Positions 33,331 to 41,030 of a DNA stretch of 64,000 nt are shown piece by piece. Within the stretch, counting starts at the first letter, position 1; the number at the start of each line of letters is the position of its first letter. The position numbers were made by a program, and so were the translations under genes. The notes below the pieces were generated by a model that was given only the letters and a program-made list of their open reading frames with translations, was not told where the DNA came from and did not search any database. The DNA is taken from positions 310,001 to 374,000 of the forward strand of contig DASVOS010000004.1 in NCBI GenBank assembly GCA_036383255.1. Direction: 5' to 3'. Source of the DNA: Gammaproteobacteria bacterium (GTDB lineage Bacteria > Pseudomonadota > Gammaproteobacteria > Natronospirales > REEB76).

Positions 33331-34557
33331 TTACACGCGTTTGAAGATAAGGCTGGTATTAATTCCGCCAAACGCGAAGTTGTTGCTGATGATGCAGTCG
33401 GTCTCGAGCTTGCGCACGCCGCCCGTGATGTAGTCCAGCTCGGCGCAGGCCGGATCCAGCTCGTCCAGGTTCAGGGTGGGGGCGAACCAGCCCTCCAGCA
33501 TCATGCGGATGCTGAGCCAGGCCTCGAGGGAGCCGCAGGCGCCCAGGGTGTGGCCGAAGTGCCCCTTGAGGGAGCTGAAAGGCATCTTGCTGCCGAACAC
33601 CTGCTGCGTCGCCACCGACTCCGCGATGTCGCCGCGGTCGGTGGCGGTGCCGTGCGCGTTCACGTAGCCGACCGCGCCCGCCGGCAGGCCCGCGTCCTGC
33701 AGCGCCAGTTCCATGACCTTCGCCATGGTCTCGGCCTGGGGCTGGGTGATGTGCGCGCCGTCGCTGTTAGTGCCGAAGCCCACCACCTCGGCGTAGATCC
33801 TCGCGCCGCGCGCCTTGGCGCGGTCCAGGTCCTCGAGAACCACGCTCGCGGCGCCCTCGCCGATCACGAGGCCGTCGCGGTGCTTGTCGAAGGGGCGCGG
33901 CGCCGTGGCCGGCGCGTCGTTGCGGCGGCTCGCCGCGAACAGCGTGTCGAACACCGCGGTCGGGCCCATGCTGAGCTCCTCCGCGCCGCCGGCGATCATC
34001 ACGTCCTGCTGGCCGTGCTTGATCGCCTCGTAGGCGAAGCCGATGCCCTGGCTGCCGGAGGTGCAGGCGCTGGTGGAGGGGATGACGCGGCCGGTGATGC
34101 CGAAGAACAGGCCGATGTTCACCGCGCCCGTGTGGCTCATCATCTGCACGTAGGTGTTGGAGGTGAGTCCCCTGAGGCTCCTGTGCTCGCCCATGCGGCC
34201 GAAGGCCATGGTGGCCTCGGCGCCGCCGGCACAGGCGCCATAGGCGATGCCGGTTCGGCCGGATTTCAGGATGGGGTCGCCGATGAGCCCCGCCTGCTCG
34301 AGCGCGAGCTCGCTGGCGCGGGTGGACATCACCGCCACCGGCGCCATGCTGCGCAGGATCTTGCGGTCGTAGTGCGGCGGCAGCTGGTAGGGGGCGACCG
34401 GGGCCGCCAGCTTGCTGCCGAGGTCGTCGAGCTTGTCCCACTCCGCCATGCGCACCACGCCGGAGCGGCCCTCGCGCAACGCGCCGGAGATGGTCTCCCA
34501 GTCGTGGCCGAGCGCGGTGACGCCGCCGAAGCCGGTGATTACGACGCGGCGCGGCAC
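33331..34557 (-). CDS. apeR: Beta-ketoacyl-ACP synthase II-like (ApeR type) of the aryl polyene cluster
   Basis: Ketosynthase, 408 aa, extending the growing chain by decarboxylative condensation with malonyl-ACP. The catalytic triad is intact: C165 in STSACTSGSQ, one histidine in NAHGTATDRGD and the second in GHFGHTLGACGS; the C-terminus is FGGINTSLIFKRV. In the characterised E. coli system ApeR is the second KS, acting with ApeO/ApeC. It starts with GTG (overall MPRRVVITGFGG) and lies 89 bp after a small ACP gene. Its 3' end has a decayed twin at 33175-33213. Confidence 0.88.
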   Translation of the reverse strand: MPRRVVITGFGGVTALGHDWETISGALREGRSGVVRMAEWDKLDDLGSKLAAPVAPYQLPPHYDRKILRSMAPVAVMSTRASELALEQAGLIGDPILKSGRTGIAYGACAGGAEATMAFGRMGEHRSLRGLTSNTYVQMMSHTGAVNIGLFFGITGRVIPSTSACTSGSQGIGFAYEAIKHGQQDVMIAGGAEELSMGPTAVFDTLFAASRRNDAPATAPRPFDKHRDGLVIGEGAASVVLEDLDRAKARGARIYAEVVGFGTNSDGAHITQPQAETMAKVMELALQDAGLPAGAVGYVNAHGTATDRGDIAESVATQQVFGSKMPFSSLKGHFGHTLGACGSLEAWLSIRMMLEGWFAPTLNLDELDPACAELDYITGGVRKLETDCIISNNFAFGGINTSLIFKRV

Positions 34558-34612
34558 GGGGAGATTCCAGTGTGGGCGAGGGAGGGCATCGGGGTGATGA
34601 TATATCCAAACG

Positions 34613-34631
34613 CCGGGACTTTAGGTCCCGG
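34613..34631 (-). terminator. Hairpin between the ACP and KS genes
   Basis: CCGGGAC/GTCCCGG (34613-34619 with 34625-34631), perfect 7-bp stem, 5-nt loop, in the 89-bp gap after the ACP stop. No long T run follows on the minus strand, so partial attenuation or RNA processing between a highly expressed ACP and the KS is possible. Confidence 0.45.
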
Positions 34632-34646
34632 CCGGGCCGCGGGGCC

Positions 34647-34907
34647 TCAGGGGCTGGGTTGGGAAGGTACCAGCATCTGCTCGATGATGCGCTGCACGTC
34701 GGCCACGGTGCGCACGCCCTTGAAATCCTCGGGGCTGACCTTGCGGCCGGTCATCTCCTGCAGCTTGATGACCATGTCCACGGCGTCGATGCTGTCCAGG
34801 TCCAGGTCCTCGTAGAGGCGGGCCTCGGGGGTGATCTTCGCGGGGTCGAGGTCGAACTGCTCCACAAGGGTGTCCTTGAGGGTCTTGAAGACGTCCTGTG
34901 GGAGCAT
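34647..34907 (-). CDS. Acyl carrier protein 1 of the aryl polyene cluster
   Basis: Acidic acyl carrier protein, 86 aa. The phosphopantetheine attachment serine is S39 in EDLDLDSIDAVDMVIKLQE, with an FDLDPAKITPEARL lead that is typical of ACPs. It should be primed by the phosphopantetheinyl transferase encoded at 35886-36608. The ATG at 34907 matches ACP length; the open frame runs further to 34967. A 16-bp AT palindrome lies 14 bp upstream of the start. Whether it matches ApeE or ApeF cannot be decided from sequence alone. Confidence 0.9.
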   Translation of the reverse strand: MLPQDVFKTLKDTLVEQFDLDPAKITPEARLYEDLDLDSIDAVDMVIKLQEMTGRKVSPEDFKGVRTVADVQRIIEQMLVPSQPSP

Positions 34908-34920
34908 TACGCGGCTCTCT

Positions 34921-34936
34921 ATATATCTGGATATAT
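34921..34936 (-). promoter_or_regulatory. AT-rich palindrome upstream of ACP gene 1
   Basis: ATATATC-TG-GATATAT is a perfect inverted repeat in otherwise GC-rich DNA, 14 bp before the ACP ATG. It could be an operator, or provide the -10 of a promoter for the ACP-KS pair, which would otherwise depend on read-through from the deacetylase gene. Confidence 0.35.
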
Positions 34937-34999
34937 GGTTATCGAGCGCCGGAAGTCCGGCTCCCATGTCGGCCGCTCATCGGGTGGCGACCGTGGCCG

Positions 35000-35860
35000 C
35001 TATGTTAACGCTTCTGGACGCCCGGGCAAGGGCTCGGACTCCGCTTCAGGGCCGATGCCGAGGAGTTCCGGCAGCGTGACGCACTCCAGGCCCCGTTCCC
35101 GCAGGCCCTCCAGGATGATGCTCACGGCCTCGGCGCATCCCCCGCGGTGCCGGCCCGGCAGATGGTGGCCGTCGTGCAGCAGCACGATGTCGCCGCCGCG
35201 GATCCGCTTCAGCACCCGCTGCGCCATGCGTCCAGGGTCCGCGTCCAGGGTGTCCCGGCTGTGCACCGACCAGGCCACCAGGGTCAGTCCCTTCTTCCAG
35301 AGCGCATGCCCGAGCTCGCCGCTCTTGATGCCTACCGGCGGCCGGTACAGGGGCAGCGGCCGGCGCCCGGTCGCCGCCGCGATGGCCTCTTCGCAGCGGG
35401 TGAGCTCCTGCACGTGGCGGCCGGTCATGTAGAAGTTCTGCAGGAAGGAATGCTGCCAGGAGTGGTTCGCGAGCACGTGACCCTCCGCGGCCATGCGCCG
35501 GCCGAGCTCCGGCTGCGCGGCGAGTGCGCGGCCCACCACGAAGAAGGTGGCGCGGGCACCGTGGCGCTTGAGCACGTCCAGCACCTGGGGCGTCACCTCC
35601 GGGTCCGGGCCGTCGTCGAAGCTGAGCGCGACCTTGCGGCTCGTCCGGTCGCCGTGGCTTACCGCCGGATGGAAGAGGCTCGAGCCCGGGCGGAACATGC
35701 CGTCCGCCGACACCAGCACCAGCAGCGCCGTCAGCAACAGGAACCAGGCCGGCAGCGCGCCGGGGAACAGCGCCCCGCCGAGCGCCACCAGCGCGCACAG
35801 CACTGCGGCGCGGTGGATGTTCCAGCGCAGGAGGTCCGTGAGTCGGGGGCGGCGTGCCAT
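35000..35860 (-). CDS. Polysaccharide deacetylase (NodB homology) in the pigment cluster
   Basis: Carbohydrate esterase family 4-like enzyme, 286 aa. Two N-terminal hydrophobic helices (AAVLCALVALGGALFPGALP, AWFLLLTALLVLVSA) anchor it in the inner membrane. The catalytic domain has motif 1 LSFDDGPDPEV, motif 2 HSWQHSF (metal histidines: NHSWQH), motif 3 RPPVG and motif 5 IVLLHDGHH, all looking active. The family removes N-acetyl (or other acyl) groups from glycans. Its place between the PPTase and ACP genes suggests it modifies the sugar part or anchor of the pigment, as NodB-like genes do in some xanthomonadin loci. The ATG at 35860 starts the first TM region. Confidence 0.85.
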   Translation of the reverse strand: MARRPRLTDLLRWNIHRAAVLCALVALGGALFPGALPAWFLLLTALLVLVSADGMFRPGSSLFHPAVSHGDRTSRKVALSFDDGPDPEVTPQVLDVLKRHGARATFFVVGRALAAQPELGRRMAAEGHVLANHSWQHSFLQNFYMTGRHVQELTRCEEAIAAATGRRPLPLYRPPVGIKSGELGHALWKKGLTLVAWSVHSRDTLDADPGRMAQRVLKRIRGGDIVLLHDGHHLPGRHRGGCAEAVSIILEGLRERGLECVTLPELLGIGPEAESEPLPGRPEALT

Positions 35861-35885
35861 CGCCGATATGATAATGCGCGGGGCC

Positions 35886-36608
35886 CTAGCCCTGCAGGAA
35901 ACCCGCGTCTGCGAGCGGCAGTTCCGTCCAGCCGTCCTGCGGCGTGCGGCGCCGGCAGCGCCACTCCGGGCTGGCGCCGCGTAGCGCCGCTGCCAGCTGC
36001 CAGTGGGACGGGAACGCGACGTGCAGGAAGTGCCATTCTTCCGGCGGGAACGGGCCTTCCAGCCGCGCGCGGCCCGCGTCCATGTCGAAGCAGGCATGGC
36101 GCAGCCCGTCCCAGACCGAGAGCTGCGCGGCCTTGCAGGCGGCTTCCTTGAGAGTCCAGAGCCGGTAGAACGCCTGAAGCTGCGTGTCTCCGCTGAGCTC
36201 AGCTAGCCGCGCCGCTTCCCGGGCGCAGAACAGCCGCGCCGCCTGCCCGGCCACTGCGCGTGGGCGACAGCGCTCCAGGTCCACGCCCACCGGCAGCGGC
36301 GCCAGCGCTACCGCGAAGAACTCGCCGCTGTGACTGAGGTTGAGGTGCACATCCGCGGCCAGGTAGCGCACCCCGCCTTCGTCGGCGGTGACGAGCGCCG
36401 CCGGGTCCGCTTCCCCCAGCACCGCCTCCAGCGCATCCAGCAGCAGTGCGCGGCCGCCGAGCCAGCTCAGGCGGCGGGCCGTCGCGGTGAAAGCGTGGTA
36501 ACGCGCCCGTTCTTCGGAGCGCAGGCGCGGCAAGAGCGTCTTCTCCCGCGCCCCATGGCCGGCGGTGTCCGCTTCCGCCAGCATGATGTCGACCCGGATG
36601 GCGGCCAC
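35886..36608 (-). CDS. 4'-phosphopantetheinyl transferase (ApeB/Sfp type)
   Basis: Converts apo-ACP to holo-ACP by transferring phosphopantetheine from CoA, 240 aa from the start chosen. Sfp-type motifs: HLNLSHSGEFFAVAL (P2), GVDLERCRPR (the Mg-binding D-x-E) and YRLWTLKEAACKA (W-x-x-K-E-x-x-x-K). It probably activates both ACPs of the cluster. The start is uncertain: I use GTG at 36608 (VAAIRVDIMLAEA); an ATG at 36584 or a GTG at 36650 are alternatives. It is divergent from the halogenase-like gene over about 100 bp and 25 bp ahead of the deacetylase gene. Confidence 0.88.
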   Translation of the reverse strand: MAAIRVDIMLAEADTAGHGAREKTLLPRLRSEERARYHAFTATARRLSWLGGRALLLDALEAVLGEADPAALVTADEGGVRYLAADVHLNLSHSGEFFAVALAPLPVGVDLERCRPRAVAGQAARLFCAREAARLAELSGDTQLQAFYRLWTLKEAACKAAQLSVWDGLRHACFDMDAGRARLEGPFPPEEWHFLHVAFPSHWQLAAALRGASPEWRCRRRTPQDGWTELPLADAGFLQG

Positions 36609-36711
36609 GTTATGCCCGTGCTGACCCCGTGATTCCCCGCACCATAGCACGGCCGCCGCGCGATGGCGGAAGACATGCTAGATTGCTCGGACCTCTGGCT
36701 GGAGCGTGCCC

Positions 36712-38040
36712 ATGGATAACCATACCGAACAATGCGACGTGCTGGTGATCGGCGGCGGTCCCGGTGGCAGCACCGCCGCGGGCCTGCTCGCACGCAAGGG
36801 CCACAAGGTCATCCAGCTCGAGAAGGACCACCATCCGCGTTTCCACATCGGCGAGTCGCTGCTGCCCATGAACATGCCGGTGTTCGAGCGCCTCGGCGTC
36901 ATGGACAAGATCCGCGCCATGGGCGTCCACAAGCCCGGCGCCGACTTCGAGGCCAATAACGAGCGCGGCTACAACACCTACCTGTTCGCCCGCGCCCTCG
37001 GCGACAGCCCGCCGAATGCCTACCAGGTGTGGCGCCAGGACTTCGACAAGATGCTGTTCGACCACGCCCGCGAGTGCGGCGCCGACGGCCGCGAAGGCGC
37101 CGAGGTGGTGGCGGTGGAGCAGCGCGGCCCGCGCGATACCCTCGTGGACGTGAAGACAGATGACGGCCGGATCTACCGGATCCAGGCGCGCTACCTGCTT
37201 GATGCCAGCGGACGCGACGCCTTCATGGCCAGCAAGAAGAAGATCCGCAAGAAGAACCCGCAGCACCAGAGCGCGGCGATCTTCGGCCACTTCCGCGGCG
37301 CGGAGTTCCGTCCCGGCGCCGATGCCGGTAACATCAGCATCTACAACTTCCCGCACGGCTGGATGTGGATGATCCCGCTGCCCAACGGCGTGATGAGCGT
37401 GGGCGCGGTGTGCCGCCCCGACTACCTCAAGCAGCGCCGCGGCCGCACCCGCGAGTTCCTGTTCGACACGCTCAAGACGAGCGAGGGCCTCTGGAAGCGC
37501 ATGGAGAAGGCCGAGCTCATCGGCGACGAGGTGCGTGTCACGGGCAACTATTCCTACGAGGCCACCCATATCGGCGGTCCGGGCTGGATGCTGGTGGGCG
37601 ACGCGTTCGTGTTCCTGGACCCGGTGTTCTCCTCGGGCGTCTACCTCGCCACCAGCGGCGCCGAGCAGACCGTGGCCCTGGTGGAGGAGGCGCTGGCGCA
37701 CCCGGAGCGCGAGGTGCGGCTGCAGCGCAAGCTGGAACGGCGCCTGCGCAAGGGCATGAGCCGCTTCGCGTTCTTCATCTACCGCTTCAACTCGCCGGTG
37801 ATGCAGCACCTGTTCCAGAATCCGCGCAACGACTGGCAGATCGAGCAGGGTGTGATCTCGATGCTGGCAGGGGACCTGTTCGACTCCTGGAAGGTGCAGC
37901 TTAGGCTGTACCTGTTCAAGGTCATCTACGCGGCCTATGCCCTGCGCCATTGGCGCCTATGGTACGGCGAGCACCGCTACCGCATGGTCCAGGCCCGCGC
38001 CGAGTTCACCGGCGGGAATACGCCGGTGGATAAGGTCTAA
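36712..38040 (+). CDS. FAD-dependent halogenase-like oxidoreductase
   Basis: Flavoprotein of 442 aa in the tryptophan/phenol halogenase superfamily. The dinucleotide motif GGGPGGSTAAGLLARKGH opens the protein, HIGESLLP follows, K74 in GVHKPGADF matches the lysine that halogenases use to deliver hypohalous acid, and GWMWMIPLP supplies the WxWxIP motif; a second FAD motif is GDAFVFLDPVFSSG. Xanthomonadins are brominated aryl polyenes and their loci carry this type of gene, so ring halogenation is the leading role; a plain monooxygenase remains possible. The ATG at 36712 has GGAG 8 bases upstream. It is the only plus-strand gene in the cluster. Confidence 0.85.
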   Translation: MDNHTEQCDVLVIGGGPGGSTAAGLLARKGHKVIQLEKDHHPRFHIGESLLPMNMPVFERLGVMDKIRAMGVHKPGADFEANNERGYNTYLFARALGDSPPNAYQVWRQDFDKMLFDHARECGADGREGAEVVAVEQRGPRDTLVDVKTDDGRIYRIQARYLLDASGRDAFMASKKKIRKKNPQHQSAAIFGHFRGAEFRPGADAGNISIYNFPHGWMWMIPLPNGVMSVGAVCRPDYLKQRRGRTREFLFDTLKTSEGLWKRMEKAELIGDEVRVTGNYSYEATHIGGPGWMLVGDAFVFLDPVFSSGVYLATSGAEQTVALVEEALAHPEREVRLQRKLERRLRKGMSRFAFFIYRFNSPVMQHLFQNPRNDWQIEQGVISMLAGDLFDSWKVQLRLYLFKVIYAAYALRHWRLWYGEHRYRMVQARAEFTGGNTPVDKV

Positions 38041-38062
38041 ATCTAGCTGAAAAATCCGGACT

Positions 38063-38122
38063 CGCCTCCGCCGCATCGAGCGCGGAGGCGCTTGATGCGC
38101 GTGCGGTGCATTCCGCACCGCA
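38063..38122. terminator. Bidirectional terminator pair between convergent halogenase and ketoreductase genes
   Basis: Two perfect hairpins in a 101-bp convergent gap: CGCCTCCGC/GCGGAGGCG (38063-38071 with 38082-38090) and TGCGGTGC/GCACCGCA (38102-38109 with 38115-38122, ATTCC loop). Neither has a T run; the placement suits protection of converging transcripts. Confidence 0.6.
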
Positions 38123-38141
38123 TCTCTCCAGACAGGTACGC

Positions 38142-38861
38142 CTAGAACATCCCGCCGTTTATGGAGAGCACCTGCCGCGTGACATATGCGGCGGGCTCCG
38201 AGAACAGGTAGGCCACCAGCGCCGCCACTTCTTCCGGCTTGCCGGCGCGTCCCAGCGGGATCTGCTTGAGGATCTCCTCCACCGGCAGGTCCTGCACCAT
38301 GTCGGTCTCGATGAAACCCGGCGCCACGCAGTTCACGGTAATGCGCCGGCTCGCGAGCTCCACCGCCAGCGCCTTGGAGGCGCCGATGAGCCCGGCCTTG
38401 GCCGCGCTGTAGTTGGTCTGGCCGCGGTTGCCCATGAGCCCGGACACCGAGGCGACGGTCACGATGCGCCCGCCATCCCGCAGCCGCACCAGCGGCATCA
38501 CCAGGGGATGCAGCAGGTTGTAGAAGCCGTCGAGGTTGGTGGCGATCACCCGGTCCCAATCCGCGCCCGGCATGGCGGCGAAGGTGTTGTCGGCGTGCAT
38601 GCCGGCGTTGCACACCACGCCCCAGTAGGCGCCGTGCGCTTCCAGGTCCTGCTCCAGCGCCGCGCGGGTGGCGTCGCGGTCCGTGAGGTCGAAGGCGAGG
38701 GTGCGAGCCCCGCCGAGCTCCTTCGCCAGCGCCACCGCCTTGGCGGCGTTGCTGCGGTAGTGCAGTGTGAGCGCGAAGCCTTGCCGCGCCAGGGCGCGGG
38801 CGATGGCCGCGCCGATGCCGCCGCTCGCCCCTGTCACCAATACGCGTCGCTGCGTGCTCAC
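38142..38861 (-). CDS. apeQ: 3-oxoacyl-ACP reductase (ApeQ type)
   Basis: Short-chain dehydrogenase, 239 aa, reducing the beta-keto group of each extension product with NADPH. The Rossmann motif VTGASGGIGAAIA, the NAG motif in VVCNAGM, and catalytic Ser-Tyr-Lys in VASVSGLMGNRGQTNYSAAKAG are intact; the C-terminus is VLSINGGMF. The start is a GTG at 38861 that overlaps the dehydratase stop (GTGA); the frame upstream to 39323 is not coding. It is the last gene of the long minus-strand operon running down from 51036. Confidence 0.9.
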   Translation of the reverse strand: MSTQRRVLVTGASGGIGAAIARALARQGFALTLHYRSNAAKAVALAKELGGARTLAFDLTDRDATRAALEQDLEAHGAYWGVVCNAGMHADNTFAAMPGADWDRVIATNLDGFYNLLHPLVMPLVRLRDGGRIVTVASVSGLMGNRGQTNYSAAKAGLIGASKALAVELASRRITVNCVAPGFIETDMVQDLPVEEILKQIPLGRAGKPEEVAALVAYLFSEPAAYVTRQVLSINGGMF

Positions 38862-39298
38862 GGCATCTTCTCCCCGTCCAGTTCCACCACGATGAGCGTG
38901 GCCGTCACCAGGGTGCGGCCCTCCGCCAGTATGCGGCAGGCGCAGGCGGCCACGCCGCCGCTCTCGCCGAACTCCCGGTCCGCCGTCACCTCCAGTTGCA
39001 TGCCGGCAGGGAAATAGGCGGTCTCGGCCTGGTAGCGGCGCGTGCCGAGAAGCATGCCCGCGTTCGGCGCCTTCTGGGCGCGGCGCGCTTCCAGGCCCGC
39101 ATGGGCGGCGATGGCCTGGGCCATGATCTCGATGCCGACCCAGGCCGGCACACCGGCGCCGTCCACGAAGTAGGGATGTTCGGAAGTGATGCGCGTGGTC
39201 GCGCGGATGCCGTCGGCATGGTCTTCCAGCACCGCGTCCAGCAGCACCGCCGGACCGCGGTGCGGCAAGAGTTCCTGTACCGGCGGGAACGCGTCCAT
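38858..39298 (-). CDS. apeP: Hotdog-fold 3-hydroxyacyl-ACP dehydratase subunit (ApeP type)
   Basis: FabA/FabZ-like protein, 146 aa: ELLPHRGPAVLLDAVLEDHADG, PYFVDGAGVPAWVGIEIMAQAIAAHAG, RRYQAETAYFPAG. The PHRGP loop supplies the catalytic histidine and GIEIMAQ the acidic residue position. In the E. coli aryl polyene system ApeP works as a heterodimer with ApeI; the matching ApeI-like gene lies 9 kb upstream in the same operon. It shares overlaps with the KS and KR genes. Confidence 0.88.
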   Translation of the reverse strand: MDAFPPVQELLPHRGPAVLLDAVLEDHADGIRATTRITSEHPYFVDGAGVPAWVGIEIMAQAIAAHAGLEARRAQKAPNAGMLLGTRRYQAETAYFPAGMQLEVTADREFGESGGVAACACRILAEGRTLVTATLIVVELDGEKMP

Positions 39299-40464
39299 CA
39301 GTTACCCAGCACCAGGCAGGCATTGTTGCCGCCGAAGGCGAAGGAGTTGCTGGCTACCACGCGGCAGGCGCGCGGTGCGTAGCCCACGCTGCAGAGGTTG
39401 AGCCGCGCCAGCGCGGGGTCGGCGACGCCGTCCCATACGTGGGGCGGCAGGCCCGCTGCTCCCTCGCCGGTGAGCAGCATCCAGCAGAATGCCGCCTCGG
39501 TGGCGCCGGCCGCGCCCAGGGTGTGGCCGACGAGCGGCTTCGTGGAACTGCACGGCACCTCGCCCAGCACCCGCGCCACCACCTGGCTCTCCATGGCGTC
39601 GTTCAGCACGGTCGCCGTGCCGTGCAGGTTGAGGTAGTCCACCTGCGTGACGCCCGCCTGGTCCAGCGCCTGGCGCAACGCCGTCTCGGCGCCCTTGCCT
39701 TCCGGATCGGGCCCCGAGATGTGGTACGCGTCGGAGGACTCGCCCATGCCCAGGAGCGCCACCGGTCCGGGCTCGCGGCTCATGAGGAAGATCGCCGCAC
39801 CCTCGCCGATGTTGATGCCGTCGCGGTTCCTGCTGAAGGGGTTGCACAGACCCTGGGACACCGACTCAAGCGCCGCGAAGCCGTTGAGCGTGAGCCGGCA
39901 GAGGGAATCCACGCCGCCGGTGATCACCGCGTCGCAGAGGCCGCTCCGGATCAGGCGGCGCGCCGAGGCGAACACCTTGGCGCTGGAGGTGCAGGCGGTG
40001 GAGACGGTCCAGGCAGGCCCGCGCACGCCCAGCGCGCGACGCAGGTACTCGGACGGGCTGCTGATCTCCTGCTGCCGGTAGTCGTAGCCGGCGGAGAGCG
40101 CGCCCTGCGCGAGCAGTGCCGCCAGCGCGCGCTCGCCTTCGGCGATGCCGGAAGTGCTGGTGCCGAGCACGATTCCCACCCGCGCGGCGCCGTGGCGCGA
40201 GAGCGCCGCGTCCACCGCGGGACGAATCTGCGCCAGCGCGGCGGCCAGCAGGCGGTTGTTGCGCGAGTCGTAGGCGCCGGACTCCGGCGCCAGCGCCGGC
40301 AGCTCAGCACGCACCGTGCCGGCGCGCACCGCGCGCGCGGGGATGAGGTCGTCGCGCCGCAGCATGCCGGCGCTGGAACCCGCGAGCAGGCCGGCGCGCA
40401 CGGTGTCCACGTCGCCGCCCAGGGCATTCAGGATGCCGAGGGCGTTGAGGTAGACGCGCGTCAC
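39298..40464 (-). CDS. apeO: Ketosynthase ApeO type
   Basis: Beta-ketoacyl synthase, 388 aa, main elongating KS of the type II polyene synthase. The catalytic triad C158 (VSTACTSSAKVF), His in NLHGTATVLNDA and His in KPLVGHTLGAAGA is intact; the C-terminus FAFGGNNACLVLG is KS-like. In the known system ApeO pairs with ApeC, which lacks the cysteine and acts as a chain-length factor; ApeC is encoded at 50305-51036. It is fused by overlap to the dehydratase gene and, by 4 bp, to the DUF3261 lipoprotein gene. Confidence 0.88.
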   Translation of the reverse strand: MTRVYLNALGILNALGGDVDTVRAGLLAGSSAGMLRRDDLIPARAVRAGTVRAELPALAPESGAYDSRNNRLLAAALAQIRPAVDAALSRHGAARVGIVLGTSTSGIAEGERALAALLAQGALSAGYDYRQQEISSPSEYLRRALGVRGPAWTVSTACTSSAKVFASARRLIRSGLCDAVITGGVDSLCRLTLNGFAALESVSQGLCNPFSRNRDGINIGEGAAIFLMSREPGPVALLGMGESSDAYHISGPDPEGKGAETALRQALDQAGVTQVDYLNLHGTATVLNDAMESQVVARVLGEVPCSSTKPLVGHTLGAAGATEAAFCWMLLTGEGAAGLPPHVWDGVADPALARLNLCSVGYAPRACRVVASNSFAFGGNNACLVLGN

Positions 40465-41030
40465 GGACCCGCTTCCAACGGCTTCATGTCCACCGTGAGT
40501 CCGAGCGGCGGCACTTCGATGCGCATGCTCTGCCGGTCCAGCGGCGCGGCGTCCTTCTCTATCAGTGCGATCATGTGGCCATGCTCCGCGATCTCGCGGC
40601 GCTCGCCCTGGTCCGTGTCGGTCACCGTGAGCGTGAGGTCATGCAGCCTGGGCTTGAGCTCGGCGGGATCGGCGAGCGCGAGCTCCAGCATCACCAGCAG
40701 CTTGTCGGTGGGGAGCTCGGGAGCGTCCGGCTCGACGCTGAGCGTCCGGCCGTCGTACTGCATCAGGAACAGGCCGGTGCCGAACAGGCTGGAGCCCGCG
40801 AGGCGCAACCCGCCGGCGTCGATGTGGAGCTGGCCCATGAAGCTGTCCTGCCGGCCCTCGCGGGTCACGGTCACGAGCCGGCTGCCGTCCATCGCCGGCA
40901 GCGCCGCGGGCGGCAACGGGCAGACCTGGCCGCTGCGGCCGAAGCGGGTGCAGTCCGGCATGAGTGGCGTGATGCAGCCCGCCAGCGGCAGCGCCAGGAG
41001 CGCCCAGGCGGCGAGGCGTGCGCGTCTCAC
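40461..41030 (-). CDS. DUF3261 lipoprotein of the aryl polyene cluster
   Basis: Lipoprotein, 189 aa. From the GTG at 41030 (coupled to the exporter stop, GTGA) a short positively charged lead and LAAWALLALPLAGC give a lipobox. The rest, rich in beta strands (SRLVTVTREGRQDSFMGQLHIDAGGLRLAGSSLFG), fits DUF3261, a family seen almost only in aryl polyene loci. It is thought to act with the LolA-like protein and MMPL exporter in moving the pigment to the outer membrane; the direct role is inferred from context. Confidence 0.82.
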   Translation of the reverse strand: MRRARLAAWALLALPLAGCITPLMPDCTRFGRSGQVCPLPPAALPAMDGSRLVTVTREGRQDSFMGQLHIDAGGLRLAGSSLFGTGLFLMQYDGRTLSVEPDAPELPTDKLLVMLELALADPAELKPRLHDLTLTVTDTDQGERREIAEHGHMIALIEKDAAPLDRQSMRIEVPPLGLTVDMKPLEAGP

